A stretch of 64,000 nt of DNA. Source: Candidatus Accumulibacter necessarius. GTDB taxonomy: Bacteria; Pseudomonadota; Gammaproteobacteria; Burkholderiales; Rhodocyclaceae. The stretch is from positions 57,955 through 121,954 of the forward strand of contig JAFLDL010000006.1 in assembly GCA_017302435.1 (NCBI GenBank). The letters run 5' to 3'. A program made the position numbers and the translations under genes. The notes under the pieces are model-generated. The model made no database searches. It was not told where the DNA came from and saw only the letters and a list, made by a program, of their open reading frames with translations. How positions within the stretch are numbered: position 1 is the first letter of the stretch; each line of letters starts with the position of its first letter. This document shows positions 1 through 8,403 of this stretch, in pieces.

Positions 1-1005
1 CTGTGCCGCCTTGCGGCAAACGGTGAGGTGGCTCTTGGCCTGGCTGACCAGCCGCTCAACGTCGGCGTGATCAGGAAACGCCTGTCTGATCGGTGGCAGC
101 ATCTCGGTGATGAAAACGTCCCAGTTGCGAGTGTCGCCGAGCTGATTGGCCAGCGTGCGCCAGCGCGGGTCGAAGTTGCTGACGTATTCTTCCGGCAGCA
201 GCGGCCGCCAGAGACGGATAGCCGAGCGCAAGCGGCGAATGGCGACGCGCGCCTGGTGAATGTATTCGGGCGCATCGGTCTCGCGCACGCCGCGCTCGTT
301 GCCCTGCAGTTGCGACAGACACGAGAAGGCCGTGCTGCGGAACACCCCGATGCTGGTCATCCCCGGTGCCAGCGGCACGTTGCCGGCCTTCACCGGCGCC
401 AGCGCTGCCGGGCGGGCCAGTCGGTAGCCCCGTTCAGCCTTGCTGGCGCCTTCGGGATGCAACGGCAGATCGGCCTGCAGGGCGATTGCCGCGCTGAACA
501 GGTCGGCGACATCGCCTTCGAGGAGTTCAAGTTCGACTTCGCAGATGGTCTCCTGACGCTCGCCGGCAACGATCTTGCCGCGGTCCAGCGCAAGCTCGAT
601 GCGCGTCCCTTCCTGTGGTGTCAGCAGCCAGAAGCTGCGCGTGAAGTCGGTGGTAAACACCGGTACTAGGTCGGGAGTCGCCGCTTCGAGAAAGCGGCGA
701 AGCTTCGGGTTATCGACGTGGGAAAAATCAAACTCGCCGGGCTGACCCGGAGCCTCCCATTCGCTGCGCTGTGCGAGCCCGCCGGGGGACGGGGCGTCAC
801 TCTTGACCGTCAGCAGCCATACGTCGCCTTTCTGGCGGTAGCGCACGGCCAGGCGCTTGCGCTGCAGGGCTTGGTCAGGCGTGTCATAGTAGGTATTGAT
901 CAGTTTCTGTCGGATCGGCTTGCTGTCGGCCAGCAGCCGGTGTGCGGGCACCCGGCGCGCGGCATTCGCCGGCAGGCTCAGCTTGATCTCGGTTTCCAGT
1001 GCCAT
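1..1005 (-). CDS. CYTH-CHAD domain protein (partial, runs off the window)
   Basis: The start ATG is at 1005-1003 and the frame stays open to base 1, so the C-terminus is missing. The N-terminus carries the CYTH signature E-x-E-x-K (ETEIK, residues 4-8) followed by a triphosphate-tunnel domain to about residue 200. After a linker, a CHAD-type helical region follows (motif EYIHQARVAIRRLRSAIRLW, conserved His and Arg/Lys). CYTH proteins bind triphosphate or polyphosphate with a metal; CHAD domains bind polyphosphate and are often found on polyP granules. The likely role is polyphosphate binding or triphosphatase activity in the cytoplasm. This fits a polyphosphate-accumulating organism, but that part is inference. 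It lies just downstream of, and co-oriented with, the Crp/Fnr-type gene. Confidence 0.85.
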   Translation of the reverse strand, partial: MALETEIKLSLPANAARRVPAHRLLADSKPIRQKLINTYYDTPDQALQRKRLAVRYRQKGDVWLLTVKSDAPSPGGLAQRSEWEAPGQPGEFDFSHVDNPKLRRFLEAATPDLVPVFTTDFTRSFWLLTPQEGTRIELALDRGKIVAGERQETICEVELELLEGDVADLFSAAIALQADLPLHPEGASKAERGYRLARPAALAPVKAGNVPLAPGMTSIGVFRSTAFSCLSQLQGNERGVRETDAPEYIHQARVAIRRLRSAIRLWRPLLPEEYVSNFDPRWRTLANQLGDTRNWDVFITEMLPPIRQAFPDHADVERLVSQAKSHLTVCRKAAQ

Positions 1006-1045
1006 TCTTGGTGTCTCCTCTTGGTTGGTATAGGTGCCGCATGGT

Positions 1046-1738
1046 TTATTGATCGTAAGTACGTAGCTTCCCGACATCCGGAATATGGATCTTCCGCCCT
1101 TCGACCACGACCAGCCCTTTCTCGGAGAGTTCGTGCAGGATGCGCGAGAAGTGCTCCTGCGTGAGATTGAGACGCGAGGCGATGATTCCCTTGCTAGTCG
1201 GGAGGGTCACGGTGATCGACTTCTCACCGTCGGTCGGAATCTCCCGCAGCAGATAGCCGATGATCCTCTGACGGCCTGAACACAGAGAGTAGGATTCAAC
1301 ATCGCTGATCAGGTGGTGCAGACGCATCGACAGCCCGGCAATCATCTTGCGACCGAGCCTGGGGTCAGCGTTGAGTTCGTCAACCACCGCAGCCTTGGCG
1401 ATGTGCAGCAGGAGCGAATCGGCCAGTGCCTGCGCATACACCATACAGGGCTTGTCCATGAACATCACGGCTTCGCCGAAGGTCTGGCCCTGACCCAGGA
1501 TGTCGACAACCTTCTCACCGCCTTGCGCGGACGTGAAGGCCAGTTTGACCTGCCCGTAGACAATCAGGTAGAAGCCGGTTGGCATGTCGCCCTTGTGGAA
1601 CAGGATCTCGCCACGCGACGCGGTGAGTTCGCGCGAACCACGCGCGAGACGGGCAATTTCCTCAGTTTCCAATCCACTGAACAGCGGCACATGCGCCAGC
1701 AGCGCTTCAATGTTGATGCCGTGTTGATGTGAATGCAT
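1046..1738 (-). CDS. Crp/Fnr-family transcriptional regulator
   Basis: The protein is about 230 residues when started at the ATG at 1738 (MHSHQHG...). A longer reading from 1792 adds 18 low-complexity residues and is less likely. The N-terminal half is a cyclic-nucleotide-binding-like beta-roll (motif GEILFHKGDMPTGFYLIVYG). The C-terminal half is a Crp-type winged helix with recognition region TSKGIIASRLNLTQEHFSRI. There is no N-terminal cluster of cysteines, so it is not an O2-sensing Fnr with a [4Fe-4S] centre. It is closer to Dnr/NnrR-like or generic Crp-type regulators. The effector cannot be told from sequence. It lies between a CHAD protein and a cation antiporter, and its target genes are unknown. 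Confidence 0.85.
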   Translation of the reverse strand: MHSHQHGINIEALLAHVPLFSGLETEEIARLARGSRELTASRGEILFHKGDMPTGFYLIVYGQVKLAFTSAQGGEKVVDILGQGQTFGEAVMFMDKPCMVYAQALADSLLLHIAKAAVVDELNADPRLGRKMIAGLSMRLHHLISDVESYSLCSGRQRIIGYLLREIPTDGEKSITVTLPTSKGIIASRLNLTQEHFSRILHELSEKGLVVVEGRKIHIPDVGKLRTYDQ

Positions 1739-1842
1739 GGGCTTCAGAAGAAAATCGGCCACTGACTTGCCGGGAGTGGGCAATCTTCGCATTTGTGATC
1801 GCCGGCGGCAAGTACGAGCCTTCTCAGGGGCGTTGCGATGGG

Positions 1843-3858
1843 TTAGAGACCTCGGCCTGTTCCGTGCGAAAGCAATCGGTCTTCGGCCAGCGCCAGCGCC
1901 GGGGCCCTGCCGCTCAGCACCAGCGTGTCGCCGCCATCGAGGACGGTCGCGTCGTCGAAGGCGGCAGGCAGGCCGTCGGCGCGGCGCAGACTCGCCACCC
2001 GCACGCCGACGGTGGGAAGCGCCAGGCTGGCCAGTGTCTTGCCGACGGCGCAGCCGGTCGTAGGCAGGGTGACGGTGCTGAGACGCTCCTGTTCGAAATC
2101 GTCGGCGCTGTCGTCGTCGGCGCCGTGGAAGTAACCACGTAGGAGCTGGTAACGCGCATCGCGCTGGTCCTGCACGATACGAGCGACGCGCCGCATGGGC
2201 ACGCCCATCAGCGCCAGCGCGTGGCTGGCCAGCATCAGGCTGGCTTCGATCGCTTCCGGCACCACCTCGGTGGCACCGGCCTCGCGCAGCTTTTCGAGGT
2301 CCACGTCGCTGACGGTGCGCACCACCACCGGCAGATTGACCGCCTGTTCGTGGGTGTGGTGTAGCACCTTCAGGGCGCTCGCTGTATCGACGTAGGTCAC
2401 CACGACGGCGCTTGCACGGTGCAGGCCGGCGGCCTTCAATGCCTGCAGTCGCGCGGCGTCGCCAAAGACCACCGAATGCCCGGCCGCCTTGGCCTGGCGC
2501 ACTCGATCCGGGTCGAGATCGAGAGCGATGTAGGGAATGCCCTCGCCTTCAAGCAGGCGGGCCAGGTTCTGGCCGCAGCGGCCGTAGCCGCAAATGATCA
2601 CGTGCTGGTCGACGTTCATCGCCTGGCTGGCAATCCGGGTCATCTGCACGGCTTGCAGCAGCCAGTCGCTGGCCACCAGCTTGGCGACGATGGTGTTGGT
2701 GTACATGATCATGAAGGGCGTTGCCAGCATGGACAGCACCATGGCCGCCAGAATGGGGTTGAACAGCTGCGGCGGCACCAGTTTGTGCTGGCCGGCGAGC
2801 GTCAGCAGCACCAGACCGAACTCGCCGGCTTGGGCAAGGTAGAGGCCGACGCGCAGTGAAACCCCCATCGAGGCACCGAATGCCCGTGCCAGGCCGGTGA
2901 TCATCGCCAGCTTGAAGGCCAGCGAGAGCGTCAGCAGCAATAGCACCAGCGGCCAGCGCTCGAGCACCAGGCGCCAGTCCAGCATCATGCCGATGGTAAT
3001 GAAAAAGAGGCCCAGCAGGACGTCGTGGAATGGCCGGATGTCGGTTTCCACCTGGTGCTTGAACTCGGTCTCCGAGATCAGCATCCCGGCAACGAATGCA
3101 CCCAGCGCCAAAGACAGGCCGGCGTGCTCGGTCAGCCAGGCCAGGCCAAGCGTGATCAGCAGCAGGTTGAGCATGAACAGCTCGTCGCTTCTCTGTCGCG
3201 CGACCAGGGTCAGCCACCAGCGCATGATTGTCTGCCCGCCCGTCAGCAGCAGCCCGAGCAGCAGCACGGCCTTGAGCAGGGCCAGGCCCAGTGCGGGCAG
3301 CAGGTCTTCCGGGTCGGCCGCCAGCGCTGGAATAAGGACCAGCAAGGGCACCACGGCCAGATCCTGGAACAACAGCACGCCGACTACCCGCTTGCCGTGT
3401 TCGGACTCCAGTTCCAGGCGCTCGGCGACAAGCTTGATGACGATGGCAGTGCTGCTCATCGACAGGATGCCGCCCAGTGCCAGTGCGACCTGCCACGACA
3501 CCTGCCACCAGCCTGGCAGCATCAACACCAGCAGCAGCGAGGCAGCCGTGGCGAGCCCTATGGTGAGGACGACCTGCGCCAGACCCAGGCCGAAGACATG
3601 CTGCTTCATCGCACGCAGCTTAGGCAGGCTGAACTCGAGACCGATCACGAACATCAGGAAAACGACCCCGAATTCGGCCAGATAGCGGATCCCCACAGAA
3701 TTTTGCGCTAGGGCCAGGGCATTCGGCCCGATGAGGACGCCGGCCACCAGGTAGCCCAGCATCGGCGGCAGCCTGAACTGGCGGCAAGCAACGACCGCGA
3801 GTACGGCAGCCAGCAGATACAGCAGGGCAATGTCGAGTGAAGTCATGGCACCAGTCAT
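1843..3858 (-). CDS. KefB-like monovalent cation:proton antiporter (CPA2) with RCK domain
   Basis: About 671 residues from the ATG at 3858; a second in-frame ATG is at 3846. The first ~390 residues form a polytopic CPA2 exchanger domain with typical motifs (LPPMLGYLVAGVLIGPN, FGVVFLMFVIGLEFSLPKL, LGAFVAGMLISETEFKHQ). A TrkA-N/RCK Rossmann domain follows (VIICGYGRCGQNLARLLEGE), then a TrkA-C domain in the last ~90 residues. The family exchanges K+ or Na+ for H+ across the inner membrane, with NAD(H) or thiol ligands gating through the RCK domain. The C-terminus lacks the Kef-type glutathione-specific features that could be judged by eye, so the ligand is open. With the K+ channel and KdpDE at 13-16.6 kb it suggests a locus rich in K+ handling. 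Confidence 0.88.
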   Translation of the reverse strand: MTGAMTSLDIALLYLLAAVLAVVACRQFRLPPMLGYLVAGVLIGPNALALAQNSVGIRYLAEFGVVFLMFVIGLEFSLPKLRAMKQHVFGLGLAQVVLTIGLATAASLLLVLMLPGWWQVSWQVALALGGILSMSSTAIVIKLVAERLELESEHGKRVVGVLLFQDLAVVPLLVLIPALAADPEDLLPALGLALLKAVLLLGLLLTGGQTIMRWWLTLVARQRSDELFMLNLLLITLGLAWLTEHAGLSLALGAFVAGMLISETEFKHQVETDIRPFHDVLLGLFFITIGMMLDWRLVLERWPLVLLLLTLSLAFKLAMITGLARAFGASMGVSLRVGLYLAQAGEFGLVLLTLAGQHKLVPPQLFNPILAAMVLSMLATPFMIMYTNTIVAKLVASDWLLQAVQMTRIASQAMNVDQHVIICGYGRCGQNLARLLEGEGIPYIALDLDPDRVRQAKAAGHSVVFGDAARLQALKAAGLHRASAVVVTYVDTASALKVLHHTHEQAVNLPVVVRTVSDVDLEKLREAGATEVVPEAIEASLMLASHALALMGVPMRRVARIVQDQRDARYQLLRGYFHGADDDSADDFEQERLSTVTLPTTGCAVGKTLASLALPTVGVRVASLRRADGLPAAFDDATVLDGGDTLVLSGRAPALALAEDRLLSHGTGRGL

Positions 3859-3990
3859 GGGGCACTCGCCAGCGCCGTGGGAGATGCGGTCACGAGGCCT
3901 GTGTTGTGCCAATGGTTTTTTCCTTGGCAGAATCTACCACAGAAAAAAAAGCTGGCGATAGCCGATGGACGGTCGCACCGTCCATCTTGC

Positions 3991-4626
3991 TCAGGGTCTG
4001 GCGAAGCGGCGAAGGAAGGCCCGCCGGGCCGAATCCGGCTTTGGCGGCGAAGTTCCGCCTGAACCGGGCCGCGGGTCCGCGACCGTGGGTGCCATGAGCA
4101 TGGCCTCCAGAGCGGCAGTTGCTGCCGCGCGCGCGGCCGCTTGCGAGGCGAACTGGCTGGGTGGAGCGAACAGCGGGCAATACTGGTAGGCAGGAACGAT
4201 CGCGGTCGGGTCGTGATCGGCGATGAAAGCGAGCGGACCAATCGGGAAGAGGATATGGCAGCGCTGGCCGGGACGCCGGTCGGACCACAGATTGCCCCCG
4301 CCTGGCAGGACGAAGAGATTGATGAACCAAGGCGTGATGACGGCGCCTACCCAGTCGCCTGACCGCTCGCATGGGCTGGTGGCCCCGCCTTCTCTGGTCA
4401 GGGCTGAGGTGGCCGCGCCTGAGTGGTCGGTGCTGGCAGGTTGCCAGCGGCGAAAGCCGACCGCTTCCACCGACAGGGCGGAATTGACAAATGGCAGATC
4501 GCGCATGTTCGTCGCCCAGATCTGGAGGTACATCGCTTCCAGGCGCTGCGCGGGGTTGTCGGTGATTGGCGCTGCGGGTGGTGGTTGCTTCGCCTCGAAG
4601 GCCGGCTTGCGGAACTCGGGGCTCAT
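3991..4626 (-). CDS. hybE: [NiFe]-hydrogenase assembly chaperone, HybE family
   Basis: 211 residues. The diagnostic central block of the HybE family is present (WVGAVITPWFINLFVLPG, then LFPIGPLAFIADHDP and YQYCPLFAPPSQFASQ). HybE-type chaperones bind the precursor of the hydrogenase small subunit and hold back Tat export until cofactors are in place. The start ATG at 4626 overlaps the hypC stop by 4 bases (ATGA), showing translational coupling. It is the last gene of the hyb operon. The N-terminal ~35 residues are Pro-rich and poorly conserved. The C-terminal ~40 residues, after the family core, are Gly/Pro-rich with no recognisable function. Confidence 0.88.
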   Translation of the reverse strand: MSPEFRKPAFEAKQPPPAAPITDNPAQRLEAMYLQIWATNMRDLPFVNSALSVEAVGFRRWQPASTDHSGAATSALTREGGATSPCERSGDWVGAVITPWFINLFVLPGGGNLWSDRRPGQRCHILFPIGPLAFIADHDPTAIVPAYQYCPLFAPPSQFASQAAARAAATAALEAMLMAPTVADPRPGSGGTSPPKPDSARRAFLRRFARP

Positions 4627-4934
4627 TGCGGCTCGCCGGGCTCCCCGGGCTTGCCGGTCAGGTCGGTGAAATGCCGCGCCGGGTCGTAGTCTCCGGTCAG
4701 TGCAGCAGAGACGGCGGCGAGCGCATCTTCAATCAACTCCCGCTCGCCATCCTCCAGCACTTCCCTGGCCAGGCCCAGCGAGGCCAGAACCCAGGTTCCG
4801 ACGGGCTGCGGGCCGATTAGCATGAGGTTGACCCGCTCCCGACGCAGGGTGTCTCCCTGTCCTCTCTCGGCGACCGCGAAGTCGCCGCTCTTGCCTTCCA
4901 GAGCGACGAGCTGCATTGGAATCGACAGGCACAT
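4623..4934 (-). CDS. hypC: HypC/HybG-type hydrogenase maturation chaperone
   Basis: 103 residues from the ATG at 4934. It opens with the family signature MCLSIPMQ, whose Cys2 (after Met removal, the N-terminal residue) binds the Fe(CN)2CO precursor with HypD and then the large-subunit precursor. The middle region (VNLMLIGPQPVGTWVLASLG) matches the HypC beta-barrel. The C-terminal tail (about residues 80-103) is longer than in minimal HypC proteins. The start overlaps the stop of the upstream protease gene by one base (TGATG), and its own stop overlaps hybE. In E. coli the Hyd-2 operon carries the paralogue hybG, and this gene fills that place. Confidence 0.92.
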   Translation of the reverse strand: MCLSIPMQLVALEGKSGDFAVAERGQGDTLRRERVNLMLIGPQPVGTWVLASLGLAREVLEDGERELIEDALAAVSAALTGDYDPARHFTDLTGKPGEPGEPQ

Positions 4935-5425
4935 CAGGTAGCCTCGATCGTCGCTGACCACCCACCAATCCCCAGCATCACCAGTTCGCTGATTACCATC
5001 CGCAACAGTTCCGGCATACCGGCTTCGACTTCGCGGCTCAGTTCCATGCCGAGCGCCAGAGACTGCGGTTGCAGGCCAAGGATGGCGGTGTGTTTCGGGG
5101 CCCTGCCGAGCAGTTCCAGTGTGGCCAGGACATCGCACAGCCCGACCTGGTGTGGCGACAGCCGGGTCTTGAAGAACACCGGTACCGCATCACCCGCCAG
5201 GCGCATTGGTGTACCCGCGGCGCGGCCGGCGCGAATCGCGTCCAGGATGATCAAGGCATCGAGACCCTCGAGTTCCTCGAGCATTTCCATGCCGCTGGTG
5301 CCACCGTCGATAAGCTCGACTGTCGGCGGCAAGGCACAGGCCAGCGGCAGGCGCTCAATGGCTCGCACGCCGAGTCCTTCATCGCTCAACAGAATATTGC
5401 CAACACCCAGGACGACGATGCGCAT
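4934..5425 (-). CDS. hybD: [NiFe]-hydrogenase maturation endopeptidase (HybD/HupD type)
   Basis: 163 residues from the ATG at 5425. It starts with the family motif VVLGVGNILLSDEGLGVRA, which holds the Ni-binding Glu. It also has the Asp of LDAIRAG and the His of LSPHQVGL, matching the three metal ligands known for HybD. The enzyme clips the C-terminal tail from the large subunit once Ni is inserted, closing the active site. It sits directly downstream of hybC (79-bp gap) and is coupled to hypC through TGATG. Length is normal for the family. Confidence 0.93.
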   Translation of the reverse strand: MRIVVLGVGNILLSDEGLGVRAIERLPLACALPPTVELIDGGTSGMEMLEELEGLDALIILDAIRAGRAAGTPMRLAGDAVPVFFKTRLSPHQVGLCDVLATLELLGRAPKHTAILGLQPQSLALGMELSREVEAGMPELLRMVISELVMLGIGGWSATIEAT

Positions 5426-5504
5426 GACTGGTCCACGGTACGGGATGAGGAAAGAGCCGCCAGCTTGACATCCTGGCGGCTTGGGGGGGCTGTGGCGACC
5501 GCGG

Positions 5505-7208
5505 TCAGGCGGCCTTGACCTTGACCACCGGCTGCTTCTCCTGGTCGACGACATGCACCGCGCAGGCGAGGCAGGGGTCAAAGGAGTGCACCGTGCGCAG
5601 CACTTCGAGCGGCTGCTCCGGAATGGCGACCGGCGTCCCGGCGAGGCAGGCCTCGTAGGCCCCGGGCTCGTCCTTCTCGTTGCGCGGCGCCGCATTCCAG
5701 GTGGTCGGCACGACGCACTGGTAATTCTTGATCTTGCCGTCGTTGATCACGATCCAGTGCGAGAGAACCCCGCGCGGTGCTTCGTGGATGCCGACGCCGG
5801 AGATCTCGCCTTTCGGGAAGACCGGCTTGTTGAAGGTCTTGAGGTCACCCTTGGCCATGCTGGCCAGCAGCAGATCCCATTGCCGGGCCAGTTCATCCAC
5901 CTCCACCGCACAGGCGACGGCACGGGCTGCGTGACGGCCGATGGTCGAGTGCAGCGCGTCGAGACCGACCTTGGTCTTGGCAACGGTGGAAACCAGGTCA
6001 AGCGCGTGCGTGGCATAGGCGATGGTCGGTTGGTGCCCGGCAGCGACCATCGCCAGGACGCGTGGCAGCGGACCGACCTGCATCGGTTTTTCATAGAAGG
6101 TCGGCGACTTCAGCCATGAATACTTGCCGTCTTCCTGGAAATCGGTGTATTGCGGTCGCGTTTCGCCCTTGTACGGATGCAGGGGACCCTTGCCGCCTTC
6201 ATACCAGGAATGCTTGACCGATTCGGTCACGCCATCCCTGAAATAGGCGTCGTCGTGCGTCTTGATTTCCTTGAAGCTGGCCAGGTCACCGGCGGCAATA
6301 TGGCCGCCGGGCAGAGCAAACTGCGTGTTCCTGCCGTCGAGGGGAATGTCCGGCACCGAGATATAGTCGACGATGCCACGCCCGATGGTCGTCCACTCCG
6401 GGTAGAAGCCGCCGACCACCGCGACGTCGATCAGGTAGACGTTCTTCACGAAGTCGGCGAGCTGATCGATCCAGCCCCTGACCGCCAGCAGACGCTCGAC
6501 GGTGAGCACCGATTGCGAGTCGATGGCCAGCGCATTGCAGACACCGCCGACGGCAAGGTTCTGGATATGCGGGGTTTTGCCGCCGAGAATGCTGACCACC
6601 TTGTTCGCGTGCCGCTGGACTTCGAGCGCCTGCAGATAGTGGGCCACAGCGATCAGGTTGACCTCGGGCGGCAGCTTCATCGCCGGATGTCCCCAGTAAC
6701 CGTTGGTGAAGATGCCGAGCTGCCCGGTGCCGACGAAGCCTGCCAGGCGCTCCTTCACCTTGGTGAATTCGGCCTTGCTGTTGCCCGACCAGCTGGAGAG
6801 GCTCTCGGCCAGGCTGGCGGCCTTGGCCGGGTCGGCCTTCAGGGCGCTGGTGACATCGACCCAGTCGAGCGCCGAGAGGTGGTAGAAGTGCACGATGTGG
6901 TCGTGGACCGCATGCGCCAGAATGATCATGTTCCGGATGTACTGGGCGTTGACCGGCAGCTCGAGCTGGAGGGCATTCTCGACCGCGCGTACCGAGGCGA
7001 GCGCATGCACCGTCGTGCACACGCCACAGATGCGCTGGGTGATCGCCCAGGCATCGCGCGGATCGCGACCAATCAGGATGTTCTCGACGCCACGCCACAT
7101 CTGGCCCGAGGCCCACGCTTTCCTGACCTTGCCGGCGTCGACTTCAACGTCAACCCGCAGGTGACCTTCGATTCGGGTGACCGGATCAATCGTGACTCTT
7201 TGCGACAT
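5505..7208 (-). CDS. hybC: [NiFe]-hydrogenase large subunit, Hyd-2 (HybC) type
   Basis: 567 residues. Both Ni-binding motifs are intact: L1 RICGVCTTVHALASVRAVEN near residue 60 and L2 DPCLACAVH near the C-terminus. After the L2 His, a 15-residue tail (VVDQEKQPVVKVKAA) remains, the peptide expected to be removed by HybD. The sequence follows E. coli HybC closely over its length (for example PVNAQYIRN, HDHIVHFYHLSALDWVD, GYWGHPAMKLPPEVNLIAVA), placing it with membrane-linked group 1c respiratory uptake hydrogenases. It oxidises H2 at the periplasmic face after co-export with HybO. It follows hybB by 23 bp with an AGGAGACAAG-like ribosome site. Confidence 0.96.
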   Translation of the reverse strand: MSQRVTIDPVTRIEGHLRVDVEVDAGKVRKAWASGQMWRGVENILIGRDPRDAWAITQRICGVCTTVHALASVRAVENALQLELPVNAQYIRNMIILAHAVHDHIVHFYHLSALDWVDVTSALKADPAKAASLAESLSSWSGNSKAEFTKVKERLAGFVGTGQLGIFTNGYWGHPAMKLPPEVNLIAVAHYLQALEVQRHANKVVSILGGKTPHIQNLAVGGVCNALAIDSQSVLTVERLLAVRGWIDQLADFVKNVYLIDVAVVGGFYPEWTTIGRGIVDYISVPDIPLDGRNTQFALPGGHIAAGDLASFKEIKTHDDAYFRDGVTESVKHSWYEGGKGPLHPYKGETRPQYTDFQEDGKYSWLKSPTFYEKPMQVGPLPRVLAMVAAGHQPTIAYATHALDLVSTVAKTKVGLDALHSTIGRHAARAVACAVEVDELARQWDLLLASMAKGDLKTFNKPVFPKGEISGVGIHEAPRGVLSHWIVINDGKIKNYQCVVPTTWNAAPRNEKDEPGAYEACLAGTPVAIPEQPLEVLRTVHSFDPCLACAVHVVDQEKQPVVKVKAA

Positions 7209-7231
7209 TTTCTTGTCTCCTGAAAAGCGCG

Positions 7232-8401
7232 TTAGTTGCGCGCCGGCTGAGCGTGCGGCTCTTCACGCGGCAAAACCGGGAATCGGCGGGTGATGTAAAT
7301 ATAGCCGAAGACCTCGGCGGCGAAGATTCCGAGAGTGACCAGCAATTCCGGCACCGAGGGGAAATACCGCCAGCCCGGCCCGGTGTCAAAACTGATCAGG
7401 AAGCCATTGAGGCGCAGCAGGATGCCGCTGAGCATGACCGCGATGCCGGCGAGAAACAGCCTGGCCGGATTGCGCCGCGCCTCGGTCGTGCCAATCAGGA
7501 GGAAAGGAGCGATCAGGCAGCCATTCTCGACCCAGAAGGTGAGGGCGATGTAAGTCGGCTTGAATGCCTCGCCAATCACCCCGCGCAAGAGGATGTCGGC
7601 GAACCGCACGACCAGAAAGACGGCCATGATACCGAGCATGACCCGGGCCATCGGATTGAGGAGGGGTACCTCGACTTGCCGTCGGTAAGCCGACGCGGCA
7701 ACGCAGGACTCGAAGAGGATGACTCCGTAGCCCAGCGTGATGGCCGAAAGCAGGTAGAGCAAGGGCAGCACCGGGGTCTGCCAGAGCGGATGGACCTGGC
7801 CACCCATGACGACCAGCATCGTTCCCAGCGAAGCCTGGTGCATCATCGGCAGGACGACGCCGAGCGCGATGAAGATGTACAGCACTTTCTCGAGTTGCCT
7901 GCGCGCGTCGCGCAGACCCAGCTTTTCGAGAAAGACCGGCGAGAACTCGATCCACATGACAATGATATACAGGGTGATGCACGCTGCGACCTCGAACATG
8001 ACCGAGTTGACGTTGAAGTAGCCTGGCCAGAAGATATGCCAGAAGTTCCACCAGCGCCCCAGGTCGAAAGTGATCGCGGCACCGGCCAGGGTATAGCCGA
8101 AGAGGCTGCCGAGCAGGGCCGGACGCACCAGCGGATGATACTTGCCCTTGTTGAAGATGTAGACCAGCAGCGCCATGCAGAAGCCGCCGCAGGCCAGGGC
8201 AGAGCCGATGAAGACGTCGACCACGACCCAGATGCCCCAGGAGTAGCCATCGTTGACGTTGGTCGTCGAGGCGAGGCCGAAGAACAGGCGGACGACGATG
8301 ATCGTCGCCATGACGGCGATCAGGACGCCACAGACCAGCGTCGTGGCATTGAACAGGCTGCCGCCAATCGGCGCTGGTGCTGCATGCTGCTGAGCGCTCA
8401 T
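7232..8401 (-). CDS. hybB: Hydrogenase-2 membrane subunit HybB (NrfD/PsrC family)
   Basis: About 389 residues and roughly ten transmembrane helices with no other domain, as expected for HybB. It passes electrons from HybA to quinone, possibly with proton movement. The ATG at 8401 is preferred because AAGGAG lies 5 bases upstream, inside the end of hybA. A GTG at 8407 in the same frame would overlap the hybA stop. Typical features are YSWGIWVVVDVFIGSALACG near the first helices and GYTLAGAAITFDLGRWWNFW. Sits third in hybOABC, the same order as in E. coli. Confidence 0.93.
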   Translation of the reverse strand: MSAQQHAAPAPIGGSLFNATTLVCGVLIAVMATIIVVRLFFGLASTTNVNDGYSWGIWVVVDVFIGSALACGGFCMALLVYIFNKGKYHPLVRPALLGSLFGYTLAGAAITFDLGRWWNFWHIFWPGYFNVNSVMFEVAACITLYIIVMWIEFSPVFLEKLGLRDARRQLEKVLYIFIALGVVLPMMHQASLGTMLVVMGGQVHPLWQTPVLPLLYLLSAITLGYGVILFESCVAASAYRRQVEVPLLNPMARVMLGIMAVFLVVRFADILLRGVIGEAFKPTYIALTFWVENGCLIAPFLLIGTTEARRNPARLFLAGIAVMLSGILLRLNGFLISFDTGPGWRYFPSVPELLVTLGIFAAEVFGYIYITRRFPVLPREEPHAQPARN

Positions 8402-8403
8402 GA

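Noticed and set aside
6150-7223. Long plus-strand open frame (357 codons) across the hydrogenase large subunit gene
   Set aside because: It lies wholly antisense to the unmistakable hybC gene and its translation shows no family motifs. High GC makes long antisense frames common.
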